In this document: one piece after another, positions 8,892-14,778 of the stretch
How positions within the stretch are numbered: the first letter of the stretch is position 1
Layout of the letters: each line of letters opens with the position of its first letter
Assembly: GCA_023665245.1 (NCBI GenBank)
Contig: JAMPEH010000012.1
Span: forward strand, 1 to 40,243
Origin: Muribaculaceae bacterium
GTDB lineage: Bacteria > Pseudomonadota > Alphaproteobacteria > Rs-D84
DNA length: 40,243 bases
Direction of reading: 5' to 3'
Made by a program: the position numbers and the translations under genes
The notes under the pieces: generated by a model
Databases searched by the model: none
Seen by the model: only the letters and a program-made list of their open reading frames with translations
What the model was told of the DNA's origin: nothing

Positions 8892-9059
8892 CGGCTATGA
8901 GTATTAATGGCGTGTGGGCAACGGTGACGGTCGGCGAGATTCCCTGGGGGGGTAAATCTGCAGTTCGCTGACTCCGCGCAAGTCCTCGGTGTCGGACTGA
9001 AATGCGCGTATGTGGCCGTCGGCCATCAGTTTGTATCTAATCGATTCCTGTCGGTTCAT
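8842..9059 (-). pseudogene. Recognition cassette 12 (C7 on coding strand)
   Basis: Starts at 9059. A run of seven C on the coding strand (8946-8952) breaks the frame. With eight it reads PPQGISPTVTVAHTPLILI and ends at 8842. The GISPTVT motif is the clearest T-V recognition pair in the array. Confidence 0.55.
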
Positions 9060-9207
9060 CTTTTATCTCGCATATTAGTTGTTCGCGGTTGCTGAATCTC
9101 GATGATGTCACGCAGCCGAAATAGGGGTTGGCGTGAAAACTCAACGTGGAGCAATGGCCGCCTCCTCCGCGCTCGTTGCTTCTGCCGAGTATGTATCTAT
9201 TCTTCAT
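9037..9207 (-). CDS. Recognition cassette 11 (no tract, intact)
   Basis: A 56-residue ORF open from ATG at 9207 to 9037. It contains ERGGGGHCS and ends in CEIKDEPTGID. The glycines are encoded by mixed GGA/GGC codons rather than a pure run, so the frame is stable. A run of this kind may have decayed here. Confidence 0.5.
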   Translation of the reverse strand: MKNRYILGRSNERGGGGHCSTLSFHANPYFGCVTSSRFSNREQLICEIKDEPTGID

Positions 9208-9399
9208 CTTTGAGCCAAATGAAGCAATACTGACCGCCGCAGGTGACTGCTCCGCTGACCGCCCCCCCCCCTCCTGCACCCTTGCCCTGCGCAACGCGGA
9301 CGAGGGATAGGATATGTCTATTATGCCGGGCAGGGCGAGGCGGTAGTAGCCGGTGTTGTTGTTGGCCGGTGGCCGAAGTATCGGTGTGAGTTTATTCAT
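9197..9399 (-). pseudogene. Recognition cassette 10 (G10)
   Basis: Starts at 9399. Ten G (9262-9271) put the ribosome in a frame that runs on into cassette 11. With eight (or eleven) G it reads GAVSGAVTCGGQYCFIWLKDEE and stops at 9197, like the other units. Confidence 0.5.
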
Positions 9400-9531
9400 C
9401 TTTGATTGTCATTATCGCTGGTTCGTGAAATCCGCTGAATATGTTGCGCGGGCCTACCTTCTTGTAGTGAGCCGTGACGCAAGGCCATATTCGGGGGGGG
9501 TAATTGCGTTAATCGGTATCTGCTCTCTCAT
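9392..9531 (-). pseudogene. Recognition cassette 9 (C8 on coding strand)
   Basis: Starts MREQIPINAI at 9531. Eight C on the coding strand (9493-9500) lead to an early stop. Nine would give PCVTAHYKKVGPRNIF and an end in AIMTIKDE at 9392. One of two units whose open length is nine rather than eight. Confidence 0.5.
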
Positions 9532-9666
9532 CGTTGATGGTTATGAATGACGTGAATCGGAAACGCGTCGGACATTCTATGGAGTTGTAGGTGGATATTA
9601 CCCCCCCCGTGAATGCAGTGCGCCGCTGACTCCGCTAACAAGGTTGATTGCAAGTTCCTTTCTCAT
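9509..9666 (-). pseudogene. Recognition cassette 8 (G8, stop after tract)
   Basis: Starts MRKELAINLVSGVSGALHSR at 9666. Eight G (9601-9608) are followed in frame by TAA. Nine would open FRFTSFITINDE to 9509. The left half matches cassette 3 and the right half does not, as if two units were joined at the tract. Confidence 0.5.
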
Positions 9667-9801
9667 CATATATCACAATATATGCAAGCGAGGGCGTGTG
9701 TCTGCCGGGCAGTACGTTGACGTGGTTGTCCTTGTGGTTGCGCGAGGCAATTGTGGGTGATACCCCCCCGAAAGTTTATTTATCGCTATCATCTTTCTCA
9801 T
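9635..9801 (-). pseudogene. Recognition cassette 7 (G7)
   Basis: Starts MRKMIAINKLS at 9801. Seven G (9763-9769) break the frame. Eight give GGVSPTIASRNHKDNHVNVL and a terminal AYIVIYDEKG, ending at 9635. Confidence 0.55.
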
Positions 9802-9983
9802 CTTTTCTTCGGTCGAGTATGAAGTAAATGTTTGAGGTGTCAAGGTTGGTCTTGATGGTCCCGCTCATCTTTTGGTTGATAATGCAGTTGTATCCGTCAA
9901 GCCACAATCCGTTACCCCCCTAAAAGGAGGGTGCGCCAGTGTCGGCGTATCAGTGCTTCAAGGTGTTTGCTCTTGCGTATCAT
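9776..9983 (-). pseudogene. Recognition cassette 6 (G6)
   Basis: Starts at 9983. Six G (9915-9920) are followed in frame by TAA. With eight the frame reads on through NQKMSGTIKTNLDTSNIYF to a stop at 9776. SGTIKT is the T-I recognition pair of this unit. Confidence 0.55.
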
Positions 9984-10114
9984 TGATAACTAAAAATCCA
10001 AGTATCGGATAATGACAACCCCCCCCCATAATTCGTGAGACACGCCGCTCCGCTTCTTGTGGTCACGGTGGGCGCGACTCGTTCAACGAGGGATAGCGGT
10101 ATCTGCCTTTTCTT
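9958..10114 (-). pseudogene. Recognition cassette 5 (G9, no start codon)
   Basis: Homology to the other units begins at KRQIPLSLVERVAPTVTTR, but the position where neighbours have ATG reads AAG (10112-10114). Nine G (10019-10027) break the frame. Eight give YGGGCHYPILGFLVIND, ending at 9958. The missing start suggests that this unit is a silent donor rather than a gene. Confidence 0.5.
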
Positions 10115-10249
10115 CTCTAATGTAAATTATCGCGGTCTTGTGGCGAGTGGTCTTGGGTGGAAGCACATTGCATATGCCTTGCTTGCCAAGATTGCAGGTG
10201 ATTGCAATTGCCCCCCCGACTGAAGCCATAACGCTATCTGTCTATTCAT
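10083..10249 (-). pseudogene. Recognition cassette 4 (G7)
   Basis: Starts MNRQIALWLQS at 10249, overlapping the end of cassette 3. Seven G (10211-10217) break the frame. Eight give GGAIAITCNLGKQGICNVL and AIIYIREE, ending at 10083. Confidence 0.55.
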
Positions 10250-10391
10250 CCTTGATATACATTACTGCGGTTGACGGATAGTGTCTGCCCCCCCCGACTC
10301 CGAGAATGTTGGTTATTCCGTTCTTGAAGTCGCGTGAGCGCAGGGTGCCTGCCACTCCGCTTGCCAAGTTAATTGCCGTTTGCTGGTTCAT
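10242..10391 (-). CDS. Recognition cassette 3 (G8, in frame)
   Basis: A 49-residue ORF that is open across its run of eight G (10288-10295). It reads MNQQTAINLASGVAGTLRSR, then a GITNIL stretch, then AVMYIKDE. This is the only tract-bearing unit that is intact as given, and it defines the full unit. Confidence 0.6.
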   Translation of the reverse strand: MNQQTAINLASGVAGTLRSRDFKNGITNILGVGGGRHYPSTAVMYIKDE

Positions 10392-10543
10392 CTCTTATCA
10401 CTAAAAACGATGTGTAGTGCTGTTCCTCGCGGACAGGGATGGAGTTGCGCCACGATTGCTTGAAGATGCCTGCAATGACCGTGGGCGATACCCCCCCCCG
10501 ATTTTCCGTTTTGGACTAAATTAATCGCTATTCCTCTTCGCAT
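10369..10543 (-). pseudogene. Recognition cassette 2 (G9)
   Basis: Starts MRRGIAINLVQNGKS at 10543. Nine G (10491-10499) shift the frame. Eight give GGVSPTVIAGIFKQSWRNSI and FLVIRDE, ending at 10369. Confidence 0.55.
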
Positions 10544-10674
10544 ATCACAAGTATTGCCAGGTAGTTCCACAAACGGCCTTGTCCGATGAAATAATCAACT
10601 CTCGCCTTTTCAAACGCCCTTGCCATGAGTGTCGGCCATGTTCCGCCGGAGGTCTCATTTATCGGGACAGACTG
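10528..10674 (-). pseudogene. Recognition cassette 1, +1 out of frame with the N-terminal half
   Basis: The frame reads AQSVPINETSGGTWPTLMAR and ends in AILVICEEE at 10528. It overlaps the last codons of the N-terminal methyltransferase ORF in the +1 frame. There is no long homopolymer; only CCC (10664-10666 region) lies at the junction, and one C fewer would fuse it to the N-terminal half. TWPTLMA is the recognition pair. Confidence 0.5.
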
Positions 10675-11518
10675 CGCCAAGTGTCTTCTGTGCATATTCG
10701 GATAACTCTTCGTAGTGTTGCTCCATGAAGTCGAAATCAAAGCGTCCGTAGAGCCGCCGCGATGCCTCCTCGACGTGGTAACGCCATAGAAGCTCCTCAT
10801 AGACGTTGGGCTGGTCGAGAATATCGCGGACTACTTTGTTGCTTACCCTATTCTGTTCAATCCAAGCATCGTCGGGAACTTCTTCCACCGGTATCATAAT
10901 ATCCTCGACGTACTTGTCAAGCGGAATTGAGTTGGGGAAGTTGTAAACAAAACCCTCGTCAAGAGAGGAAATCATAAACACCCTTTCTCTATTTTGGGGA
11001 ATACCCATATCCTTTGCGTTGACTATCTGATAATAGGACTTATAACCAAGCGAATCAAGCAGAGCAATCCACTTATTGAACTCCGGCATGAATTTCTTGG
11101 AAATCAATGCGCGAACATTCTCCATAAGCAGATAGCGCGGTCGGAGCTCGCGGAAACATTTCTCACATTCCCAGAGCAGGCCGCTTCGTGTGCCGCTTCC
11201 CTCTGAAAATCCCGCTTGCTTACCCGCCTGGGATATATCAGTGCAAGGGAAACTATAGGTTACTAAATCTATCCCTTTCAATTCCGGATGCTCATTCCAT
11301 TCAATCTTGCTTACGTCGCCAAGATTCGGGCAGTGTCCGTGGATTGCCTGATACGCTTTGAGTGCAGCCTCTTCAATTTCCGCGATGGCAAGCACCTTGT
11401 AGTCGAAAGGTGGAAATTGTTCCTTGATTCGACGCAGGGCGATAGCCTGTGAGCCATAGCCAGCGAATAATTCTATAACTTTCAGCGGATTGTCGGTATT
11501 ATACTCCATCACATTCAT
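10655..11518 (-). CDS. Cytosine-C5 methyltransferase, N-terminal catalytic part (motifs I-VIII)
   Basis: A 287-residue SAM-dependent enzyme half. Motif I (SAM binding) is VIELFAGYGSQAIALR (about residues 14-29). Motif IV with the catalytic Cys is YSFPCTDISQAGKQAG (about 90-105). Motif VI is LLMENVRAL, and motif VIII is IPQNRERVFMI (about 175-185). The ORF then holds about 100 residues of variable region and stops, without motif IX or X. Full-length phage C5 methyltransferases run about 350-450 residues, so this is the first half of a split gene. The second half is 2.1 kb downstream past the cassettes. It overlaps the DUF4494 gene upstream by 4 bp. Likely role: protecting phage DNA from host restriction. 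Confidence 0.88.
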   Translation of the reverse strand: MNVMEYNTDNPLKVIELFAGYGSQAIALRRIKEQFPPFDYKVLAIAEIEEAALKAYQAIHGHCPNLGDVSKIEWNEHPELKGIDLVTYSFPCTDISQAGKQAGFSEGSGTRSGLLWECEKCFRELRPRYLLMENVRALISKKFMPEFNKWIALLDSLGYKSYYQIVNAKDMGIPQNRERVFMISSLDEGFVYNFPNSIPLDKYVEDIMIPVEEVPDDAWIEQNRVSNKVVRDILDQPNVYEELLWRYHVEEASRRLYGRFDFDFMEQHYEELSEYAQKTLGAVCPDK

Positions 11519-11958
11519 TCTTCCTTGCTGTAGTCGTAGGGGAATACGTCCATGTACGCTGTCTCAGAGATGGAGGCTATCTCAAAGTCGGCCATCGTGC
11601 CTTTCATGCGGTCGAGGAATGTCTGGTAGGCGTTGTTGAAGTCGCTGGCCTGCACCAACATCAGTTGGGGCGATTTCTTCTCGCGGCCGGAATCATCAAC
11701 GGTGAGGAAGTTAATCTTGACTATCCACCATTTGTCGGCGTAGTCACTTTCGTCGAAGAACACCTCGCTTATCTTGGTGCGCTTGGCGGCCACTGCGGAG
11801 TATTCGCCGCTGATGCGCTTGCAGACGTGTTCGATTACGCTCGCCTCGGCATCCGTGAGCGAAAGTGCGTCCACCAAAAATTTCTCGCATACGGATTTCT
11901 CCGATCCGTTTTCCTGCGTCTTCTCGTATTTCAACGAAGTCTCAAACCATAAAGCCAT
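11515..11958 (-). CDS. DUF4494 family protein
   Basis: A 147-residue protein matching DUF4494, a family common in Bacteroidetes phages and conjugative elements with no known function. The family pattern is visible: WFETSLKYEKTQENG, then KFLVDALSLTDAEA and a hydrophobic DKWWIVKINFLTVDD. It is predicted to be a compact alpha/beta protein. It overlaps the methyltransferase start by ATGA and follows the SSB-like gene in the early operon. Confidence 0.75.
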   Translation of the reverse strand: MALWFETSLKYEKTQENGSEKSVCEKFLVDALSLTDAEASVIEHVCKRISGEYSAVAAKRTKISEVFFDESDYADKWWIVKINFLTVDDSGREKKSPQLMLVQASDFNNAYQTFLDRMKGTMADFEIASISETAYMDVFPYDYSKEE

Positions 11959-12000
11959 TGTCGTATTTCGTTTATGTCGTTAAATTCAAGGTTGATTGTC

Positions 12001-12519
12001 TTAAAACGGGAGGGGATCTGCGTCTGACGGCTGGGGTGCGGGAGGAAACTGACCCGCGCCAAACGGCTGCTGCTGTTGGGGCTGATACGGCCGTGGTTGC
12101 TGTTGCGGTGCCTGCTGGGGATAGCCGTAGGGCGTGGGCGGTGTGTAGGTGGTCTGCGGTCCCATCATGCCGTAGGGGTTCTGCTGGGGATAGGCTTGCT
12201 GCTGTTGGGGATATTGCTGCTGGGGTTGTGGCGGCATCTGCTGCGAGAGGTCGTATTTGCGCCAGATGGTGGCCGAGGTGAAGTGACGGCCGTTGTATTC
12301 GCTGACCCCGAAGTCAACCTCCACGTCAACCTGCTCGCCGTGGGTGAGGCTGATGTTGTCAACGTTCTTTCCCATTATGGTGAACGCAAAGCCTTTCGGA
12401 TAGGTAGGGTTGGAAGAGTCGTAGACAAGCACTCCCTCGCGTTTCTTGAATTCCTTTCCAGCCTTGGAGGTGCCTGTCTGCACGTCTCCGATTACCGTGA
12501 TTACTCCTTGTATTCTCAT
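12001..12519 (-). CDS. SSB-like OB-fold protein (DUF3127-like) with Q/P-rich tail
   Basis: A 172-residue protein. Residues 1-95 look like the DUF3127 OB fold: IQGVITVIGDVQTGTSKAGKEF with a later EYNGRHFTSATIWRKYDL. Residues about 95-160 are Gln/Pro/Tyr-rich low-complexity sequence. The protein ends in DADPLPF, like the acidic C-terminal tip that single-stranded-DNA-binding proteins use to dock partners. The inferred role is ssDNA binding in phage replication or recombination, next to the RuvC-like resolvase. Confidence 0.7.
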   Translation of the reverse strand: MRIQGVITVIGDVQTGTSKAGKEFKKREGVLVYDSSNPTYPKGFAFTIMGKNVDNISLTHGEQVDVEVDFGVSEYNGRHFTSATIWRKYDLSQQMPPQPQQQYPQQQQAYPQQNPYGMMGPQTTYTPPTPYGYPQQAPQQQPRPYQPQQQQPFGAGQFPPAPQPSDADPLPF

Positions 12520-12546
12520 ATCGGTATTTGTTGTTTGTGTTTATGT

Positions 12547-13002
12547 TTATTTGTTTGACTTTTCAAAGGCGTAGGTGGCGATGGCCAGCGCGTCCGCTCC
12601 CCACAGGGTGACTTTATGGTTGGGATAACGGCATTGCGCCCATGCCTTGATGCGGTTTTTGTGGGCGGTCTTGGCCTCGCCTTTCTTACCCTGGAGGTTG
12701 AAGTGTTTCTGCCATTTGGCGGGCGTTATCATCGTGGTGGGGATGTTGGCGGCCAGCAGAGCCATTTCCAGGTGTCCGCAGTGGCGCGAGAAGGTGGCCG
12801 TGGCTTTACTTGACTGACCGGGCATTCCGTAGCCGACGGCCTCCATGAAGCAGATTGGCTCCGCGTCCCAGCCTTTGAGGTATTGCAGGATATCCATCGG
12901 CGTGGAGGGCATCTTGACGCATTCGATGAGCCGTCCGTTGCAGTCGAGAACCGCGATGCCGCCGTTGGCTCCGGGGTCTATGCCCAAGTAGATTGTTTCC
13001 AT
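12547..13002 (-). CDS. RuvC-like Holliday-junction resolvase
   Basis: A 151-residue RNase H-fold nuclease close to phage RuvC-like resolvases. The first acidic motif is YLGIDPGANGGIAVLD (Asp near residue 8). The Glu motif is CFMEAVGYGMPGQS (about residue 54). The C-terminal Asp pair region is LWGADALAIATYAF. Family members resolve four-way junctions before packaging. The length is usual. It sits between the SSB-like gene and a small Cys-rich gene. Confidence 0.82.
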   Translation of the reverse strand: METIYLGIDPGANGGIAVLDCNGRLIECVKMPSTPMDILQYLKGWDAEPICFMEAVGYGMPGQSSKATATFSRHCGHLEMALLAANIPTTMITPAKWQKHFNLQGKKGEAKTAHKNRIKAWAQCRYPNHKVTLWGADALAIATYAFEKSNK

Positions 13003-13011
13003 TGTCTTATT

Positions 13012-13263
13012 TCAGTTCTTTAATTTCTTTATCAGTGCCTTTATTTTGGGGCATTTCCCTTTGTCGCAGGCATATTCCTTGGCGGTGAGCCTCGGACAGT
13101 CAAGGGGGCAATGCAGTTCTTCTGAAAAGGCGTGAAGCGAGCAGACCGACTTGTCAACCTTGCGCCGGCAGCACTCGCCCTCGGCGTAGTTGTAGAAATA
13201 CGCGGGGCAATGCCGGTAGAGGTATTTCACAAGTTCATCCTTGTCAACTTCGATCCTTATCAT
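13012..13263 (-). CDS. Small cysteine-rich protein
   Basis: An 83-residue protein with about ten cysteines spread over its length (HCPAY, GECCRRK, CSLHAF, HCPLDCPRL, ACDKGKCPK). The spacing suggests one or two zinc- or Fe-S-binding sites rather than disulfides, since there is no signal peptide. I do not recognise the family. Spacing to neighbours is 9 bp downstream and 3 bp upstream, so it is cotranscribed. Confidence 0.6.
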   Translation of the reverse strand: MIRIEVDKDELVKYLYRHCPAYFYNYAEGECCRRKVDKSVCSLHAFSEELHCPLDCPRLTAKEYACDKGKCPKIKALIKKLKN

Positions 13264-13266
13264 AAC

Positions 13267-13491
13267 TCATTCGATTGGGTTTTCATTGCTGTCAAACCCG
13301 ACTCCGTTTCTCCGGGCGGCTATGACCGCGTCATTGCGTGCCTCGCGCAGGCTTGCAAGCACGTTGGAAGCAAGCACAAAGTCGGGAGAGTCGGTCGGCA
13401 TTTTCTCTCTTGTCTTTGACAGGGTGTTTATTGCCTTGTCGATGTGCCTTATCGCGCTGACAAGGCGGCGGGCGAGCGGGGAGGATTGCAT
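13267..13491 (-). CDS. Small hypothetical protein
   Basis: A 74-residue, helix-rich basic protein (RRLVSAIRHIDKAINTLSKTREKM at its start), of no family that I recognise. It is packed 4 bp from each neighbour in the early operon, which supports it being a real gene. Confidence 0.55.
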   Translation of the reverse strand: MQSSPLARRLVSAIRHIDKAINTLSKTREKMPTDSPDFVLASNVLASLREARNDAVIAARRNGVGFDSNENPIE

Positions 13492-13495
13492 GGGG

Positions 13496-13957
13496 TCAGC
13501 GTTTTACGGATTCCAACATCATGCGCATCGCGGCATACTTGGCACGGAGGTCGTTGTCTTTGCTTTGCTGCTCGGAAGATACGGCTCGGACGTTATTCAT
13601 GATGAGGTTGGTTTCCTTAATGAGTTTCGCCAGGCCATCTGTGAATCGGTCGTAGCCGAACTGAACCTGATCGTTGGAGTTGAGGATAACATATCCGTCA
13701 CCACGGACGTTTTTGAGATAGATATTGTCACTTTTCAGCAACTCCCAGCGGATTGCATCCACAATCTGCATATAGGCAAACTGATTTGCCTGATACGCTT
13801 CAAGAAACTCCTCGGTGTTGGCATAATCGCCGATGGCGGGGGTTTCAAGACCGCTTTTCTTCCTTAACCATTCGTGGCTGATGAGGCTTCCGTCTGTGTG
13901 GTTGGTGAGGATTTCCTCAAGCAACGCCGACAATAAATCATCTTTTTCTTCTTTCAT
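13496..13957 (-). CDS. Hypothetical early phage protein
   Basis: A 153-residue protein with an acidic, helical N terminus. Its middle contains KNVRGDGYVILNSNDQVQFGYDR, and the C-terminal helix may be a coiled coil (SEQQSKDNDLRAKYAAMRMM). I cannot assign a function. It is the first gene downstream of the tRNA-like array, so its mRNA would begin with that array if the operon is transcribed through. Confidence 0.6.
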   Translation of the reverse strand: MKEEKDDLLSALLEEILTNHTDGSLISHEWLRKKSGLETPAIGDYANTEEFLEAYQANQFAYMQIVDAIRWELLKSDNIYLKNVRGDGYVILNSNDQVQFGYDRFTDGLAKLIKETNLIMNNVRAVSSEQQSKDNDLRAKYAAMRMMLESVKR

Positions 13958-14076
13958 AATTATGTTGTTTTAAATTAAATGTTTACTATACTATACTAAA
14001 CTGAACTACACTGTACTAAACTGAACTACACTGTACTTCACTGCACTATACTATACCTTACTTTTCTTATATTTTG

Positions 14077-14118
14077 CTCCCACCCACGGAATCGAACCGT
14101 GGTACGCCAGCGTGGGAG
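14077..14118 (-). ncRNA. tRNA-like mini-element 1a (acceptor stem + T-arm only)
   Basis: On the minus strand CTCCCAC pairs with GTGGGAG (7-bp acceptor). A 9-nt linker GCTGGCGTA leads to a 6-bp T stem CCACGG/CCGTGG around the canonical T loop TTCGATT. There is no D stem, anticodon arm or variable loop. CAAAAT follows in place of an encoded CCA. Confidence 0.75.
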
Positions 14119-14191
14119 AGGTTTGCTTTGCTTAACTGTACTTTACTCCACTTAACTTTACTTTACTCTACTTTATTTCTCTGGTATTTTG

Positions 14192-14233
14192 TTCCCCGTG
14201 CGAGAATCGAACTCGCCTTAACCATTCGGGGAA
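14192..14233 (-). ncRNA. tRNA-like mini-element 2a
   Basis: Minus strand: 7-bp acceptor TTCCCCG/CGGGGAA; 10-nt linker AATGGTTAAG, like a tRNA D-loop with its GG; 5-bp T stem GCGAG/CTCGC; T loop TTCGATT. The stem sequences are unrelated to element 1, yet the architecture is the same. That is compensatory evidence for the fold. Confidence 0.75.
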
Positions 14234-14356
14234 AACAATACTGCACTGAACCGAACTTTACTATACTATACTATACTACACTGAACTAAACTATACTAAA
14301 CTGAACTACACTGTACTTCACTGCACTATACTATACCTTACTTTTCTTATATTTTG

Positions 14357-14398
14357 CTCCCACCCACGGAATCGAACCGTGGTACGCCAGCGTGGGAG
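14357..14398 (-). ncRNA. tRNA-like mini-element 1b
   Basis: Copy of element 1a in the second half of the 280-bp duplication. Confidence 0.75.
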
Positions 14399-14471
14399 AG
14401 GTTTGCTTTGCTTAACTGTACTTTACTCCACTTAACTTTACTTTACTCTACTTTATTTCTCTGGTATTTTG

Positions 14472-14513
14472 TTCCCCGTGCGAGAATCGAACTCGCCTTA
14501 ACCATTCGGGGAA
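14472..14513 (-). ncRNA. tRNA-like mini-element 2b
   Basis: Copy of element 2a in the second half of the 280-bp duplication. Confidence 0.75.
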
Positions 14514-14633
14514 AACAATACTGCACTGAACCGAACTTTACTATACTATACTATACTACACTGAACTAAACTACACTCTTCAATACTTTACTGGTCTGTT
14601 CTTAACATTGACGGACTATGGTGCAAATTTTAG

Positions 14634-14676
14634 GAGCCGCCCGCAGAATCCAACTGCGGTACAAGCATTGCGGCTC
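14634..14676 (-). ncRNA. tRNA-like mini-element 3
   Basis: Minus strand: 7-bp acceptor GAGCCGC/GCGGCTC; linker AATGCTTGTA; 6-bp T stem CCGCAG/CTGCGG; loop TTGGATT (one change from the usual TTCGATT). CTAAAAT follows. It lies outside the duplication and is the first element in the direction of transcription. Confidence 0.7.
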
Positions 14677-14778
14677 GGTGGTGCTTGACTTTACTCAATG
14701 GTATTTAATAGTCAAATCTAAACTTGACTCTACTCTACTAAACTAGACTTCACTGAACTGTACTATACTGTATTTGAC

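Larger units (their letters stand above)
8557..10674 (-). repeat. Array of 14 degenerate C5-methyltransferase recognition cassettes with poly-G/C tracts
   Basis: Fourteen units of about 140-230 bp, all on the minus strand and each overlapping the next, fill the space between the two halves of the C5 methyltransferase. The approximate unit plan is: initiator-like ATG inside the previous unit's terminal Asp-Glu codons; a hydrophobic stretch like AINL; a G-[VIT]-[SA]-[PNG]-T-[LVI] motif; a GxxN[IVL] stretch; then a hydrophobic strand ending in IxDE. This resembles the segment before motif IX in C5 methyltransferases, where target-recognition domains carry a conserved T-L/T-V pair. Eleven units hold a run of 6-10 G/C. 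Only one of these 11 is in frame as given, and nine would be open with a run of eight. Confidence 0.75.
14013..14572. repeat. 280-bp tandem duplication
   Basis: Two abutting copies, 14013-14292 and 14293-14572, are essentially identical (offset 280 bp). Each contains one copy of tRNA-like element 1 and one of element 2 with their spacers. The near identity means that the duplication is recent or homogenised. Confidence 0.9.
13981..14775. repeat. Period-5 low-complexity DNA (ACTNN) around the tRNA-like elements
   Basis: About 800 bp without a protein gene. Outside the tRNA-like elements the plus strand is dominated by ACTNN pentamers in continuous register, such as ACTAT ACTAA ACTGA ACTAC. 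On the transcribed minus strand this is NNAGT. The composition prevents stable secondary structure and leaves almost no G on the plus strand. Confidence 0.8.

Noticed and set aside
8557..10674. Diversity-generating retroelement
   Set aside because: No reverse transcriptase, no template/variable repeat pair, and differences are run lengths and whole-unit divergence rather than adenine-specific changes.
8557..10674. CRISPR array
   Set aside because: Units are degenerate coding segments of variable length, with no identical short repeats or unique spacers.
8557..10674. Invertible shufflon-type switching of the cassettes
   Set aside because: All units face the same way, and I saw no flanking inverted repeats or adjacent invertase.
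14074..14569. Repeated 71-codon plus-strand ORFs in the 280-bp duplication
   Set aside because: They are translations of the tRNA-like elements and ACTNN spacers on the untranscribed strand.
14013..14572. Full-length tRNA genes, possibly with introns
   Set aside because: The acceptor 5' strand is only 9-11 nt from the T stem in every element, so there is no room for D and anticodon arms. No matching arms were found in the spacers.
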